Assembly: GCA_037102815.1 (NCBI GenBank)
Contig: BTPP01000008.1
Location: 124,001 to 188,000, forward strand
DNA length: 64,000 nt
Reading direction: 5' to 3'
From: Neurospora intermedia
Lineage: Eukaryota; Ascomycota; Sordariomycetes; Sordariales; Sordariaceae
Made by a program: the position numbers and the translations under genes. Positions 36,331 through 47,254 of the stretch are shown piece by piece (position 1 is the first letter of the stretch; each line of letters opens with the position of its first letter). The notes below the pieces were generated by a model. The model was given only the letters and a program-made list of their open reading frames with translations, was not told the DNA's origin and did not search any database.

Positions 36331-36849
36331 TTACTTGTTCTCCTCCTCCTTCTTTTTGTTGCTAGTCTCCTTGTCGTCCTTTTCCTCGCTCTTGCCCCTG
36401 ACGGCGCCCTCGAAGCTGGTACCAACACTGGCAATGGTCTCGCCAACAGGCTTTCCTAGGCCGCCCGTGACGCTGGTAATGGTCTCGCCGATGCCGCGGG
36501 AGGCAGCGCCGACTACACCGCCAACCGTGTTGGCGACGGAAGCGGTGGTGTTTCCGACCGTGGTGGTGACGCCGCTGGCTACGCTGCCGACGGCGCCGGT
36601 AACGGTGCTGGTGGCGCTCGCGAGGAGGCCGGGAGACTTTTCTTTTTGCGCATCATCTTTGGAGGGGGAGGAGCTCTCCTCGGTCTTGCTCTCATCCTTC
36701 TTCTCGGTGGAGCTCTTCTGCTCCTTCTCTAGGGAAGCGAGGGTCTTGGGGGCCTTTTCGATCTGCTCGGCAGTGACGGGCTCGCCGGCGTCTTGGGAGA
36801 CGGCCTGGGAGTAGAGGGGGGCACCGGGTTTGTTGGGGTTGGAGGCCAT
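36331..36849 (-). CDS. Low-complexity LEA-like protein, 172 aa, single exon
   Basis: A single uninterrupted frame runs from ATG at 36849 to TAA at 36331. Residues 1-75 are hydrophilic and Lys/Glu/Ser rich (EKEQKSSTEKKDESK). Residues about 80-155 repeat a Gly/Ala/Val/Thr pattern (GAVGSVASGVTTTVGNTTAS, GGVVGAASRGIGETIT) that would form amphipathic helices on drying or on membranes. The end is again charged (KSEEKDDKETSNKKK). There is no Cys, signal peptide or enzyme motif. The layout is like late-embryogenesis-abundant or lipid-surface-associated stress proteins of fungi; this is analogy by composition only. It has a clear transcription-unit feel, with a T/G-rich leader upstream. Confidence 0.75.
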   Translation of the reverse strand: MASNPNKPGAPLYSQAVSQDAGEPVTAEQIEKAPKTLASLEKEQKSSTEKKDESKTEESSSPSKDDAQKEKSPGLLASATSTVTGAVGSVASGVTTTVGNTTASVANTVGGVVGAASRGIGETITSVTGGLGKPVGETIASVGTSFEGAVRGKSEEKDDKETSNKKKEEENK

Positions 36850-39800
36850 TTTTATGGGTTTGATGGGATTGGTGATTTGTGGGTTTGGTTTTGTGGTTGG
36901 TTTTGTTGATTAGAGAAAGATGTTCTCTTGAGATTGTAGTAGTAGTAGCGTAGTGGCTTGAATGGATTGGAAGCAGTGATGTTCTACGAAAAGGGATTGG
37001 AGTGTGTGACTGATGCGTTCCTTATATGCCTGTACGACCACATGGAATGACAGACACCCCACCGTGCATTGCGTTGCGGTTGCATGACGATGATGGTTGG
37101 CAGCCAAAGGCAGGGGAGGGCTTGGTGGAAGCTTCAAAGACAAAGTTGCCCCGCCATTCTACGTCATTTTGCTGCACGGTCGATCATGGTCCGTCTCGCT
37201 GCGGTCCGTCTTCAAGTTGTGTCTGCCTGTCTCTGACACATGCACTGTCGTTTGCCGGTAAGTGCCGTACCTACCGCACCCCTGATTCTTCCATCCCTGA
37301 TTGCCGGATGACACTTTCTTATGCAGTGCCTGTCAAAGGCACTGAAATTGGCGCGCTGGCAATTGCTGCCAAAACTGACTGCCATGATTGCGAGCAAGGG
37401 TCGCTGGCTGTAATGACGTCGACGTACTAATAGTATAGCGGGGCCGAGCACGCTATACCTGTTTTGGCCGTTCCTGATCTCGCCCTTCCCCAAAGTGATC
37501 GCAATGAAATCTATAGTTTCCTTTTTCAACCAAGGCACCTTCTTGAAGAATTCCGGGGTTGAAGGGAGGGGAAGCCACTAGTCGTTCTTGTCGTAGCCCA
37601 CGACATGATCACTGTCCATGGCATTTGCCAAATTATCTTCCCAAAACAAGAACATGTGCCTGGTCGCCGAAGCAAGCTGCCGCTGCCGTGGGGTATGCCG
37701 GCGAGGCCCTCCACACAAGTATGATCTCTGTCGGAAAACGACCAAGTGCCTCAATCTGCCAAAGGCATAGCGTTACCACGAGGACAACTTTTGCGCCTCT
37801 TCACCGTACATAAGTCCTTAGCCTCTCAGAGTTTCGGTCCTTTAGCATGGCAACTGACCTTAGATTGACCCCGCCTGTATTTACAGTCGATTTGAGATTT
37901 CTCAAACACGTCATCATCATCAAATCTGGTATATAGCGAACGACGTGCTGTGAATTGGCTCTGTCAAATGTGTTCCTGCATACTGGATTTGGAGCCACAG
38001 AGACCTTCGGCGTCGGATCCCCGGGGTACCTCTACCAGATGTATTGACCCAGTCGACATAGGCGGACACCCACCTACCGATAAGTGGGTCAAAGCCTCCG
38101 GCAACCGAGCCGGTGCTGCTCGTTGGTGTTGTTGATTTTAAGCTTCACGTTGGTACTCACCCGTGTTCAAAGCGAGACATCTGCCTTCTGAATTAATGTG
38201 AGTTTACCTGTCAAGTCAAGTCAGACCCGAGCCGCTGGTCCGTTGCAGACTCGGATCACACAAAGTCGGAAAATTATACCCTAAACAACCCTAACCCGCA
38301 GATTTCTATGTAACAGACGAGGTTCTGTTGCCAGCCACCCAACCAACTGCTGTTGGGGGAATTCACAGCTCTTCGAGCAGGTAGGCGCGACTGGTCGGAC
38401 GCGGCAGCTTGCAATCCATGGGACAATATGCGGCAGAGCGAGGGATCTCATACTAGGTAGTGCTAGTACTTACCTAAGCTCCATCAGTAATTCACAGCAT
38501 GCCAGACATCCAAACAAAGCGTGGCCTGGGGACACTTCTGCCAGCAACCACCAAACTGCAGGAAACGCATTTCTGAAAGTGAATACCTTTACACAATAAA
38601 TTGATTCCGTTCATTGATAAGTTCACCGTTCATACGTTACTTTAGTAGCTTTATTCGACGCCTTAGAGCCCTATCACGATATCCGGCCCACGAGCCCTTG
38701 CGTCGCCCAACCCGACAGCACGTCTTAGTCGACATCAAACTTCCAGACCCAACAATTGGCTACATCAGTAGCATCATTCAGCTCAGAAGCGAATATATTT
38801 CCGGCCACTGCGCGACTCGCAAGAACTGTACGTTCGAACAGGTAAGCTGCCCCTGGGAGACCGTTCGAGCCTTGGGTCTAAAAAGTTGGCTTGAAGCGTG
38901 ACCAATGCATACACCGCCTGTATTAGAGTCTGGACCATTTCAGGAGTGACCGATAATTTTGGTTGTTACGAGCATGGATACAGTATGTGGGTATAGATGC
39001 CCATTGGTCGGTAACGCCAGGACGAATGAGAGACGGTGATTGAGGGGCTCTGCTGGCGAACCCTCTTGCCCCGAGTAGTGTTCTAGATGTGTTGGCAATC
39101 TTTCGCTGACATCCAACACTCCAGACTAGTCAAACTTCCATACCTTTACAATCGTTCACGATAATCCAAAGCCTCCTGGTGTACTAGGTGGAGCCCTTGA
39201 CGCACAACAAGCTACGAAACCACCAAACCGATATCCTACAGGCCTTACAACATCGTGCGCCATTCTTTCGCAGACATCATCAGGGCGAAGAGTTTTGAAG
39301 CACCACACATTCGAGGAAAAGAAGGGATCAAGTGACCAAACCGATTTGAACCGACCCAAGCCGGCGAGTGCCGACATCGGAATACGTCGAACACGGGCGG
39401 ATAAGCGGGTCTTACTATGGGCAGGGCGCGACTATTTCACCTCCGTCCGGGGGCATCAGCAATCAGACGGCTGCTTTTTACTACAAGATTCCCAAATCAA
39501 AAGACCAGGAAAGGGAGATGGAAGCCTGAAGAGGACACTAACGTCTTTCGAAACTCACCGTCACGGACTGGCCAGGGCAAGACCCAGGCGGTGTCTATCG
39601 CCTTGACCGATCGAGTATCAGCTTTCGAGACTCGAGCACAAAAGACTCAACCGTGACAAGTTCTGGGTCTCGACCCTTAGCTTGGACGACACTATGGGAC
39701 GAACTACTTATTGGGTCTAGCCTTCAGCTAAAGAGCTCCAGACGAACTTGTCACCGCAAGGATTGAGCCCGTCGATGCACAACCCGCATGTACGGTTTCT

Positions 39801-40163
39801 GAGGCACGCACGTGCATGCAACGAAAGTGTATGTCTGGAAGAATCAGCCCCACAAGGATTGTTTCCTGGTCTTCTTACTATGCCTCGAACATCAGATACC
39901 TGAACTGTGCGGGGTGGTTCACCAGAGAACGAAGGTCAAAGTGCCCAATATCTCAGTGAGCGACTCGTGTTGAATGTGGCGGTCAGAACCGTATTAACTG
40001 GTGTCGTCCATATAAAATCACGGCCATCCCGTTGTCATTGTTTGTCTATGGAACACAAGGCTTCGCAAGAGGGGAACTCAAGCCCCGATCTGATATCGAA
40101 TCCGGTGAAGATTCTATACCACGATTCCTTTACATAAAGCCCATCGGCACCATTTGTGCCACC
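36850..40163. other. Intergenic 3.3 kb, no supported gene
   Basis: The first 200 bases are the leader of the LEA-like gene. The rest holds weak open frames (38614-38901, 39295-39656) with some coding flavour but conflicting frames and no family resemblance. A GGGGTACCTCTACC string occurs at about 38023. The last 100-200 bases should be the permease promoter. Confidence 0.4.
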
Positions 40164-42117
40164 ATGTCTTTTTCACCACCAAACAAATCGGCAGCCGCCA
40201 CCATCCAGATTACTGAAATGACCCGGCAAAGCACTCCATCTTCTGGCGAAGCTGCAGCTTCAACCCCATCAACAAGCTCTATCGAAAGTGGCGATAAGGC
40301 GCTGGAGGCGTTGGGCTATACACCAGTGAGTTTAGTATCAGAGGGCCTTGCTCTCCCGAATACTTGTAGGCTTCTACTAACATATCATACCTCTAGGTAT
40401 TCAAACGCGAGTTCACAAGGTGGTCCAGCTTCAGTTTTGCTATGAGCATATCTGGAGTATATGGCACACTCATGTCGACATGGATATACGGCCTGCAAGC
40501 CGGAGGTGCGGCTGCTATCATGTGGAGTTGGATCATTGGCGGCGCTGGCGGGTGGGCACTTGCATACAGTATCGCTGAGATCGCATCTGCCTACCCCAGT
40601 TCCGGGGCCATGTACTTCACCTTGAAGTTTCTCGCTCCTGAAAAGCAAGTTCCCTTCTTATGTTGGATTGCCGGCAAGTTCCATGTCTACGACACCCTCG
40701 TCTCTCCCATGTTGCTGACCAGTTTTTGAAAAAGGTTATCTCAATCTCGTAGGTACCATTGCAGGTGGTGCCTCTACCGAATATGCCGCGAGCCAGATGC
40801 TTCTTGCAGCTGTTTCGATTACATCCAATTTCAGCTACGTGCCCACACCAACCCATGTTGTGGGTGTCATGATAGGGCTTACCATTATTCATGCCACGAT
40901 CAACACTCTACCGACGGCTTGGTTGAACCGGTTAACAAGCGGCTATGTTGTCTTCCACATGAGTGTCCTACTCGGCGCTTGTGTTACCTTGTTGGTCCAG
41001 AAGCGGCACGATATGCACGATCTCAAATATGCCTTTACCGATTTCCAGCCTTCATCGGGCTGGAGCCCTCCTGGTTTTGCCTTTCTCTTTGGATGCCTTA
41101 CGCCAGCCTGGATCATGACTGGCTGTGATGGTACAGCTCGGTAAGTTTGTGGGCTGACCCATGGATGATGAAAGTAGCAATGATGCTGACTCGAGGAAAG
41201 CATTGCTGAAGAAGCAAAGAACCCTCAGATGGTTGTACCTAGGGCCATTGCCAATGCGACCACGTTCACTTATGTTATTGGATTCTTTTTCAACCTGGTT
41301 TTGGTTGTCTGCATGGGCGACCCCAAAGACCTAATAAATAGCCCCAGTGGCCAACCGGTGAGTTTACCCAAGCCAAGGTTCCATGTTCTGACCTCTCCAA
41401 AACTAACATTGTCGATAACAAGGTCGCACAACTCTTCTTCAATGGCATGGGCCGTGCTCCCGCAATTGTCTTCACACTCTGCGGCTTCGGAGTGATGAAT
41501 CTCGTCGCAATCCCTGGTATACAAGCCGGCAGTCGGACCATTTTCGCCCTCTCCCGCGACAATCTTCTTCCCTTCTCTCATATCTGGGTCCGCATCTCCA
41601 AACGCTCACAAACTCCTCTTATCGCCGTGTGGACGTATGCTGTTCTAGAGATCATCATCAATCTTCTCGGCTTAGCAAGCATTACTGCCATTGGCGCCGT
41701 CTTCAATGTGTGTGCGGTCGCATTGAACGTGTCCTATGTCATACCCATCATTTGCAAGATGGTCTATGGGCGCATGCAGAAGGGGCCTTGGCATATGGGC
41801 AAATACAGTATCTGGGTCAATGCATTTGCGGTTGCCTGGAATACGTTCATGGCCGTGATCTTCTTCTTCCCGACGCGGCTACCTGTTACACCTGAGAATG
41901 TAAGTACTGCCATCTTCTCCCACTTGGGCTCCACCTACAGAGAACGGGGTAATGCTAACATGTCCTCCAGATGAACTACGCCATAGTTGTCTTTTTCTTC
42001 GTTCTCATTTTTGCCGTCGGTTTCTGGTATACCCATGGACGCCATTACTATACCGGCCCCCTAACGCACTCGCCACGCGCTACCGATATGTCAGTCATTA
42101 TGCCCGAAGGAGTGTGA
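40164..42117 (+). CDS. APC-family amino-acid/GABA/choline-type permease, 541 aa, six exons
   Basis: Predicted exons are 40164-40325, 40397-40673, 40735-41140, 41201-41357, 41423-41899 and 41971-42117; all joins keep frame. The cytosolic N-terminus (about 55 residues) is Ser/Thr rich. About twelve hydrophobic segments follow. The first carries FTRWSSFSFAMSISGVYGT, with the unwound-helix glycines typical of APC transporters, and the loop GTARIAEEAKNPQMVVPRA is the conserved motif of the fungal Uga4/Hnm1 (GABA, choline, polyamine-type) branch. The tail ends HYYTGPLTHSP...MPEGV, without a transport partner domain. Substrate cannot be assigned from sequence; plasma membrane or vacuole is likely. 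The intron at 40674-40734 appears to be GC-AG (G|GCAAGT ... AAAAG), because only that join yields the conserved CWIAG-YLNLVG passage. Confidence 0.9.
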
Positions 42118-44330
42118 TCGGTTTCACTTCCTGTACGAACCTTTAGGAGATGGTCCTCCTTGTATTTCTTTTATCTTCATAGAAGCACCCCAACTGTTCT
42201 ACGTTGCCTTCAACTTCTTGGATGCTCGGCGTTGTTTTGGTTGTTTGGCTGGTCAAAAGTTTTACTATTACATTATTTGGCGTTGCATTCTTATTTGAAG
42301 TCTCCCCCGAATGTTGGTGGGGATAGAGCTGGGGTCTATAGAGTTAGGGACAGGTTCGAAAAAGTTTATTTTGACGTCGTCTTGCTGTTTTCCGTTGCGG
42401 GTCGTGATGACTACAAGTCGTGGTTTCTCAGGGTCGGGTGGCGTGATCCCTGGCGTTCAAGTGTTGTCCACTTCCTTGCCAAACCTCCTCCATTCCGAGT
42501 TTCTCCCTGTGCTGCTCCTTGGTAATTGTCCGGATTTTGGAATTACACGCGAAACACACAACAACTCGAGACTGGTTTGCCATACTGACTTTATCTGGAT
42601 ATAGAGGGTATTCCATGTTTTGTTTACCCGCTTCAGGGGTCAGGCTTGGCGTTCAGGTTGGTGTTGATTCCAGCCTTGGCCCGACTGCGCTCTTGTTCAA
42701 TTCATCTCCTCCTCGATTTGGAACCTGGGTTTTTCATCTCGCTACACGTCGTAGACAGTGGCCCAAGGTGAAAGTGATTCTTCTGTCGGTAGAGGTAGGT
42801 AGAGGTAGTTTCTCTCTGTTTCGGTCTTCTTTTTGTTCGTTCGTCGATTGGTTTGTTGAAACTCGTGGAGTGTCTGCGGCGTTCTCAGGTATTATGTGTG
42901 AGCTTCTGAGCCTCATCATGAGGAGTCATGGACGGCTCACGGGAATCGAAGCACGATTATTTACTTACCTCTGCTTGGACTGTTCGCCATCGCCAGAGCC
43001 GAGTGTCATCCGTAGCGTCTGCTGACAGCCAGCATAGACCATTTCGAGATGTAGATATGTGTGCGCATAAGAGAGAGAGAGTTGATTGCACCATGAATTA
43101 TAACCGCGGTATAGGTATCTACGGATTTGTCGACTAGGAGTAGATATCAAAGTTCGGGCTATTGAATCCCATGATGCTCGTAATGGTTTTCATCTTCTGA
43201 GTGGTGGGCTGTCGCGTTTTTGCCAGAGTTCCTTCCCAGGAAACTGGGATTTGCAAAGCGCGGGTATCAAGAAAACGTAAGTCGCTGTCGAGTCTCGTGT
43301 TGTTCTTGCTGGGCCTTTTTTTCTTTTGAGTGATGAGGAATCGTTCGTCGAGATCCATCGCGGGGAATTATTTCTCTTTGTGACAAAGGCGGCTCGCGTC
43401 CCTGTCATCCAGGAAATGAAAGTCAGCAAATACTGAAGTGGCTATGGAGAGTGACAACGATTACGAGAAGTTCCTAAGATAGGCGAATGTGTGAAAGAGC
43501 TCAGGATGGGAACATGAAAAGAAAGGCGACATACACTCCGTTGCTCTGGTCGATTCGCGTTGTGAACAGTCTTCTTTTGAGCTTTGTGAGAAAGATTAAA
43601 ATGCTGCTGTTTTTCTCACACACACACTGGTCATGTCATGGATGGTTGAGCTGTCCAGGCTGTAGTGGAGGGGTCGTACCGAGGGAAGATGGCAGGCACA
43701 GCAATTCGAGCTCACACACAGAGCCGCCATCCACCAAGGCAAGCAGAACAGTGGTGGCACGCGAGGAAGAGGATAAACAATTTCAATTTTGCTAGCTATC
43801 TCTAAATGGTAAACGCGTGTGAACTGAAGTTGAGATGTTGAATCCCATGGCATGCTGAGGAAAAGCGACATATTTACGCATAAACTGGTCTGCCTTCTAT
43901 CAAGATATACCTGAGTCCAGCATGCGTGCGTCGCTGAACCATGGGATCTCACTTCGTTTCTGATGTGGTAGATAATCAGAAAATAACAGGAACCGTCGCG
44001 GATGAAGGGACACTCTCGTAGATAAAGTCAAGCTCATGTCTTCACGCTATCCAGTCCCATAGAGGTAATCCAACTCGCATAACCAACTTCATGAGCACAA
44101 GGCAACCATATGAAGTCTCGTCAGACCCCTCTCGCCGCATCACCAAGTGGAACGGCAGGCTGGAGTGTGCTGTTTGGGGGAAAGTTGAGAAGGACTCGGA
44201 GATTTTCGACCCAGGCCGGCCGGCCACCCCCCTCGAGCCGCGCAATCAGCCCGTCGACCAGCCGATTTCCATCCCGCCACATGGCAACAGACGATACTCA
44301 CGGCTGTAACTGACGGAAACAAACAAACTG
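42118..44330. other. Intergenic 2.2 kb, no supported gene
   Basis: The left end is the T-rich permease 3' UTR. No other frame is convincing on either strand. Cytosine/thymine runs and short CA repeats (for example near 43618) are present. Confidence 0.4.
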
Positions 44331-44334
44331 ATTA

Positions 44335-44370
44335 GGAATTTGCACTCGTGACAGGGAATTTGCACTCGTG
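44335..44370 (+). promoter_or_regulatory. Duplicated 16-base element upstream of the tandem-repeat locus
   Basis: GGAATTTGCACTCGTG occurs at 44335-44350 and again at 44355-44370, in the same orientation. The second copy ends about 20 bases before the TATA-like sequence. Tandem identical sites directly upstream of a core promoter suggest an activator-binding element; this is inference. Confidence 0.55.
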
Positions 44371-44390
44371 CACAGACCAGTCCTCGAGGG

Positions 44391-44400
44391 GTATTTAATA
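44391..44400 (+). promoter_or_regulatory. TATA-like box (GTATTTAATA) of the tandem-repeat locus
   Basis: It is followed by a C/T-rich initiator-like stretch (44402-44450) ending in TTCTTCTTCTTCTTC, then AAAGGTAGGT, which looks like a first exon end and donor. The arrangement is that of a fungal Pol II promoter. Confidence 0.5.
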
Positions 44401-44469
44401 TCCTCCTCCTCACCCCCAGAACCTCTTCCTCTTTTCTTCTTCTTCTTCTTCATATACCAAAGGTAGGTC

Positions 44470-45240
44470 ACTTTGCCCGCAGCTAACTCGACCTGTCTTT
44501 TCCATGGCTTGTCGGTGCCAGGGCTAGATCAATACCTCTAAAACTGAACGCCCTGGCTTTCTCCATGTCTTGGCACTGTAGTGAGGGACATTTCTTTTTG
44601 TTGATCGCTAGAGGTAAGTAACTTGATCATTCCTTCGCCCGCTGCCAACCCGACCTGCCTTCTCCATGGCTTGTCGGTGCCAGGGCTAGATCAAACTCCT
44701 CTAAAACTGAACGCCCTGGCTTTCTCCATGTCTTGGCTTTGTAGTGAGGGACATCTCCTTTTGTTGATCGCTAACTTGATCATTCCTTCGCCCGCTGCCA
44801 ACCCGACCTGCCTCCTCCATGGCTTGTCGGTCTCAGGGCTAGAGAAATGACCCTAAAGTTCCTTCTGACACGTTTAATGCCCTGGCTTTCTCCATGCCTT
44901 GGCTCGTAGAAATGGACATTTCTTGCTGACTTCATCATTCGCCCGCTGCCAACCCGACCTGCCTTTGCCATGGCTTGTCGGTTTCAGGGCTAGATCAACT
45001 CCTCTAAAACCTTGAACGCCCTGGCTTTCCCATGCTTTGGCTCGTAGTGAGGAACATTTTTTGTTGTTGATTGCTGACTTCATCATTCGCTCGCCGCCAA
45101 CCCGACCTGCCTTTGCCATGGCCTGTCGGTATCAGGGCTAGATCAACTCCTCTAAGACTTGAATGCCCTGGCCTTCCCATGCCTTGGCTCGTAGTGAGGG
45201 ACATTTTTCTTTTTGATCTCTGGCTTGATCGTGTTTCCCT
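44470..45240 (+). repeat. Five-unit tandem repeat, unit about 150 bases, with a hairpin in each unit
   Basis: Units are anchored by CCATGGC at 44502, 44664, 44818, 44968 and 45116 (spacings 162, 154, 150, 148). Each carries, in order, CCATGGCTTGTCGG, then CAGGGCTAGA, a 22-33 base loop ending near TGAACG, then GCCCTGGC, then CCATGnCTTGGCT, a GTAGTGAGGGACAT-type box and a CCGACCTG-type box. GCCAGGGC pairs perfectly with GCCCTGGC, and the outer CATGG pairs with CCATG, so each unit can fold into a stem-loop of about 70 bases. Unit lengths are not all multiples of three and no frame runs through, so it is not a protein repeat. A partly diverged sixth copy may follow (45285-45350). With its own TATA box upstream it is a candidate noncoding RNA gene. 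Confidence 0.8.
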
Positions 45241-46141
45241 TCGCGCTTGCCCGGTCGTCCTCTCGTCATACGTTGGCCGTGCATCGCATGGGGAGAGATT
45301 CAAAACCTCTGCATTGTTCGTCCTGGCTCAGTTCTCAGAGCCTTGAATGATTGTCATCAGAGGGAGATTTCTTTGTTTTCATGCTCGACAAGCATATAAA
45401 CAATGTACTGGTATGCAAGCATTCTTGTGGTGTTCCTTTCGAAGAGGTATCTTTAGCGTTGTGATGTGATTCTAGATCTCGCCGTGAAAACATGGGTACC
45501 TCTAGCTTCCATACCTAGGTGTGTAAAATGGCACGTTGGGCCCTGGTGGCTAGGTATCAAAGAAGCACTTCTCCCAGGCTCTCCTTTGGTCGCATGCGAT
45601 TTGTACGTAGGTAGGTATGTTGAGGTACATCAAAGATACTGGTAAGGTTTTTCCACGGGACTCCATGTGTGCCATTGATGATAGAACAGTGAAATGAATC
45701 ACACTGCCTTTCCTTGGTGTTCATTCGGGTATGCAGTGGGGGAAAATGCGGAATGCATCCGTGAGTGTGCTGCGTGCAAGTGTCTTGAACCAGTCTTGCC
45801 AGAAAACTAAATGCGTTGTGCAGTTGCAACTGTGGGCGCATGCACGAACTCCAGTCGCGACTACCCTTTTTCAATTCCCATCCAACAACATTTGATGCGC
45901 TCGAACATCCAAGTTGACTTGACCATGAACATAACAATGAATCAAGCAAAAGTTAGTATTCCCGCTGAACTCTACCAGGGTAGAGGTAGGTACGTGATTG
46001 ATTTCAAGTCGCTGTCACGGCTGACACGGTTCTCCTGCTCCCAGACCTCCAAACCTCGAGACTTCCCGACATTCTCTCGCTTTCCGAATTCCCGAGCAAG
46101 CCACCACATCTGATCCAACGACTTCTACAGAGATACGAATC
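45241..46141. other. Intergenic, no supported gene
   Basis: It holds the end of the tandem-repeat locus and the presumed promoter of the small two-exon gene. TACCTCTAGC and GTAGGTAGGTATG strings occur at about 45496 and 45606. Frames are short and unconvincing. Confidence 0.4.
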
Positions 46142-46579
46142 ATGGATACCATGATGAGAGATACCGACCTGAGTAGTAGCCTGTATTGCCTCTCACCGTC
46201 ACAACCCGCTGGTCGACCGATTGGCGGCGCGTACGAGAAGGCCTTGGATCGCATGAGCGACCATAACAGGAACCCATCCCGCTACCTCTATTCACCTGGG
46301 GAAGATAAGTTCAGTAAGCTATTGTTTGTTCTTTTACTGCTACCCACAAGTCACTTTCTTTATTTGTACCTCTACTGACCTACTAAAGCTCCGGTAGTTC
46401 CTCCACGCAAGCAACCAGTCTTCGTTCGCTCAATTCTACGCTGGCAAAGAACATACCCGAGTCACGGCGTCATCTTCGAGGCGCAAGGCACAATCAGAAG
46501 TCGGTACAGTTTCGAGAAAGTGCTCGAAAATACCACACATGAAGGGATCGCGCAGCTCAGTCACCATCTGACAACGTGA
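46142..46579 (+). CDS. Small hypothetical protein, 117 aa, two exons
   Basis: Exon 1 is 46142-46313 (MDTMMRDTDLSSSLYCLSP...), with donor GTAAGC. The 84-base intron has a CTGAC/CTAAA branch region and acceptor GGTAG. Exon 2 is 46398-46579, ending in TGA. The join keeps frame and gives GEDKF-IPPRKQPVFVRSILRW, then SHGVIFEAQGTIRSRYSFEKV and a stop after HHLTT. Neither half is a long open frame, but the joined protein has normal amino-acid composition with a probable folded C-terminal half. I recognise no family; there is no signal peptide or membrane segment. It could also be a remnant of a larger gene. Confidence 0.42.
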
Positions 46580-46712
46580 TGCGTGACAACAGCGTAGCCT
46601 CAAGCTCAGAATGGATGAAGTGTTGATTCTCTGGAATCTACCTGTGTTGACGCTCCACTCGTCAAGGCTATGAGTACTTGACGGATGAATGGTCGGGGCT
46701 TCCCAGAAGGGG

Positions 46713-46771
46713 CGCCGCCGCTTCCTTCCATGGTCAGCAAGCAAGAGTGATCACGGGGAAACCCCGTGTCA
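46713..46771. repeat. 59-base direct repeat, copy A, with GC hairpin
   Basis: Copy A of a pair 406 bases apart; copy B is at 47119-47177. They match at 58 of 59 positions. The right part contains CACGGGG-AAA-CCCCGTG, a 7-bp perfect stem with a 3-base loop. Flanks are unrelated. Confidence 0.85.
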
Positions 46772-47118
46772 ATGCCCCCCTTCAAGAAAAATAAAACGAC
46801 GTCCTCGTCGTATACTACTATACATGTGTGCGTCAACGTCTACCAACGGCCCGCCACTCTGCGTTTCTCACGTCCTCCGGCTCCTTTACCCACATGAATA
46901 ATTCTTCAGTGGTGTAAGTGAAAATGTAAAAGCCCGTCTTCAACCTCTGAAATTGTCCTCAACCGTCGGACACGCGTAAGCTACACGAGTGGATCAATGC
47001 CGCTGAGGTCCTAGCCAAAACGCACAGCAATTTGCTGAACTACAAGCCAAGTACGGCTCCCTCTGCGTCAACGACACCAAGCACTGACACAGAATCCAGG
47101 ACCATAAGAGGTCAACCA

Positions 47119-47177
47119 CGCCGCCGCTTCCTTCCATGGTCAGCAAGCAAGAGTGATCACGGGGGAACCCCGTGTCA
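47119..47177. repeat. 59-base direct repeat, copy B
   Basis: Copy B differs from copy A at a single base within the hairpin loop (GGGGGAACCCC against GGGGAAACCCC); the stem is kept. Confidence 0.85.
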
Positions 47178-47254
47178 CAACGTTTATCCTTCGTCGGAAC
47201 CCGCGAGCCGTCCACCCTGACGCACGGCAATCGAATTCACGAGAACCAAGACGT

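Noticed and set aside
44470-45240. Direct repeats as a CRISPR array
   Set aside because: Units of about 150 bases are homologous along their whole length, so there are no unique spacers between short repeats, and this is a fungal genome with no cas genes.
44780-45303. Minus-strand repeated peptide frames over the tandem repeat
   Set aside because: Unit lengths 148, 150, 154 and 162 break the frame between copies; the frames are shadows of the repeated DNA.
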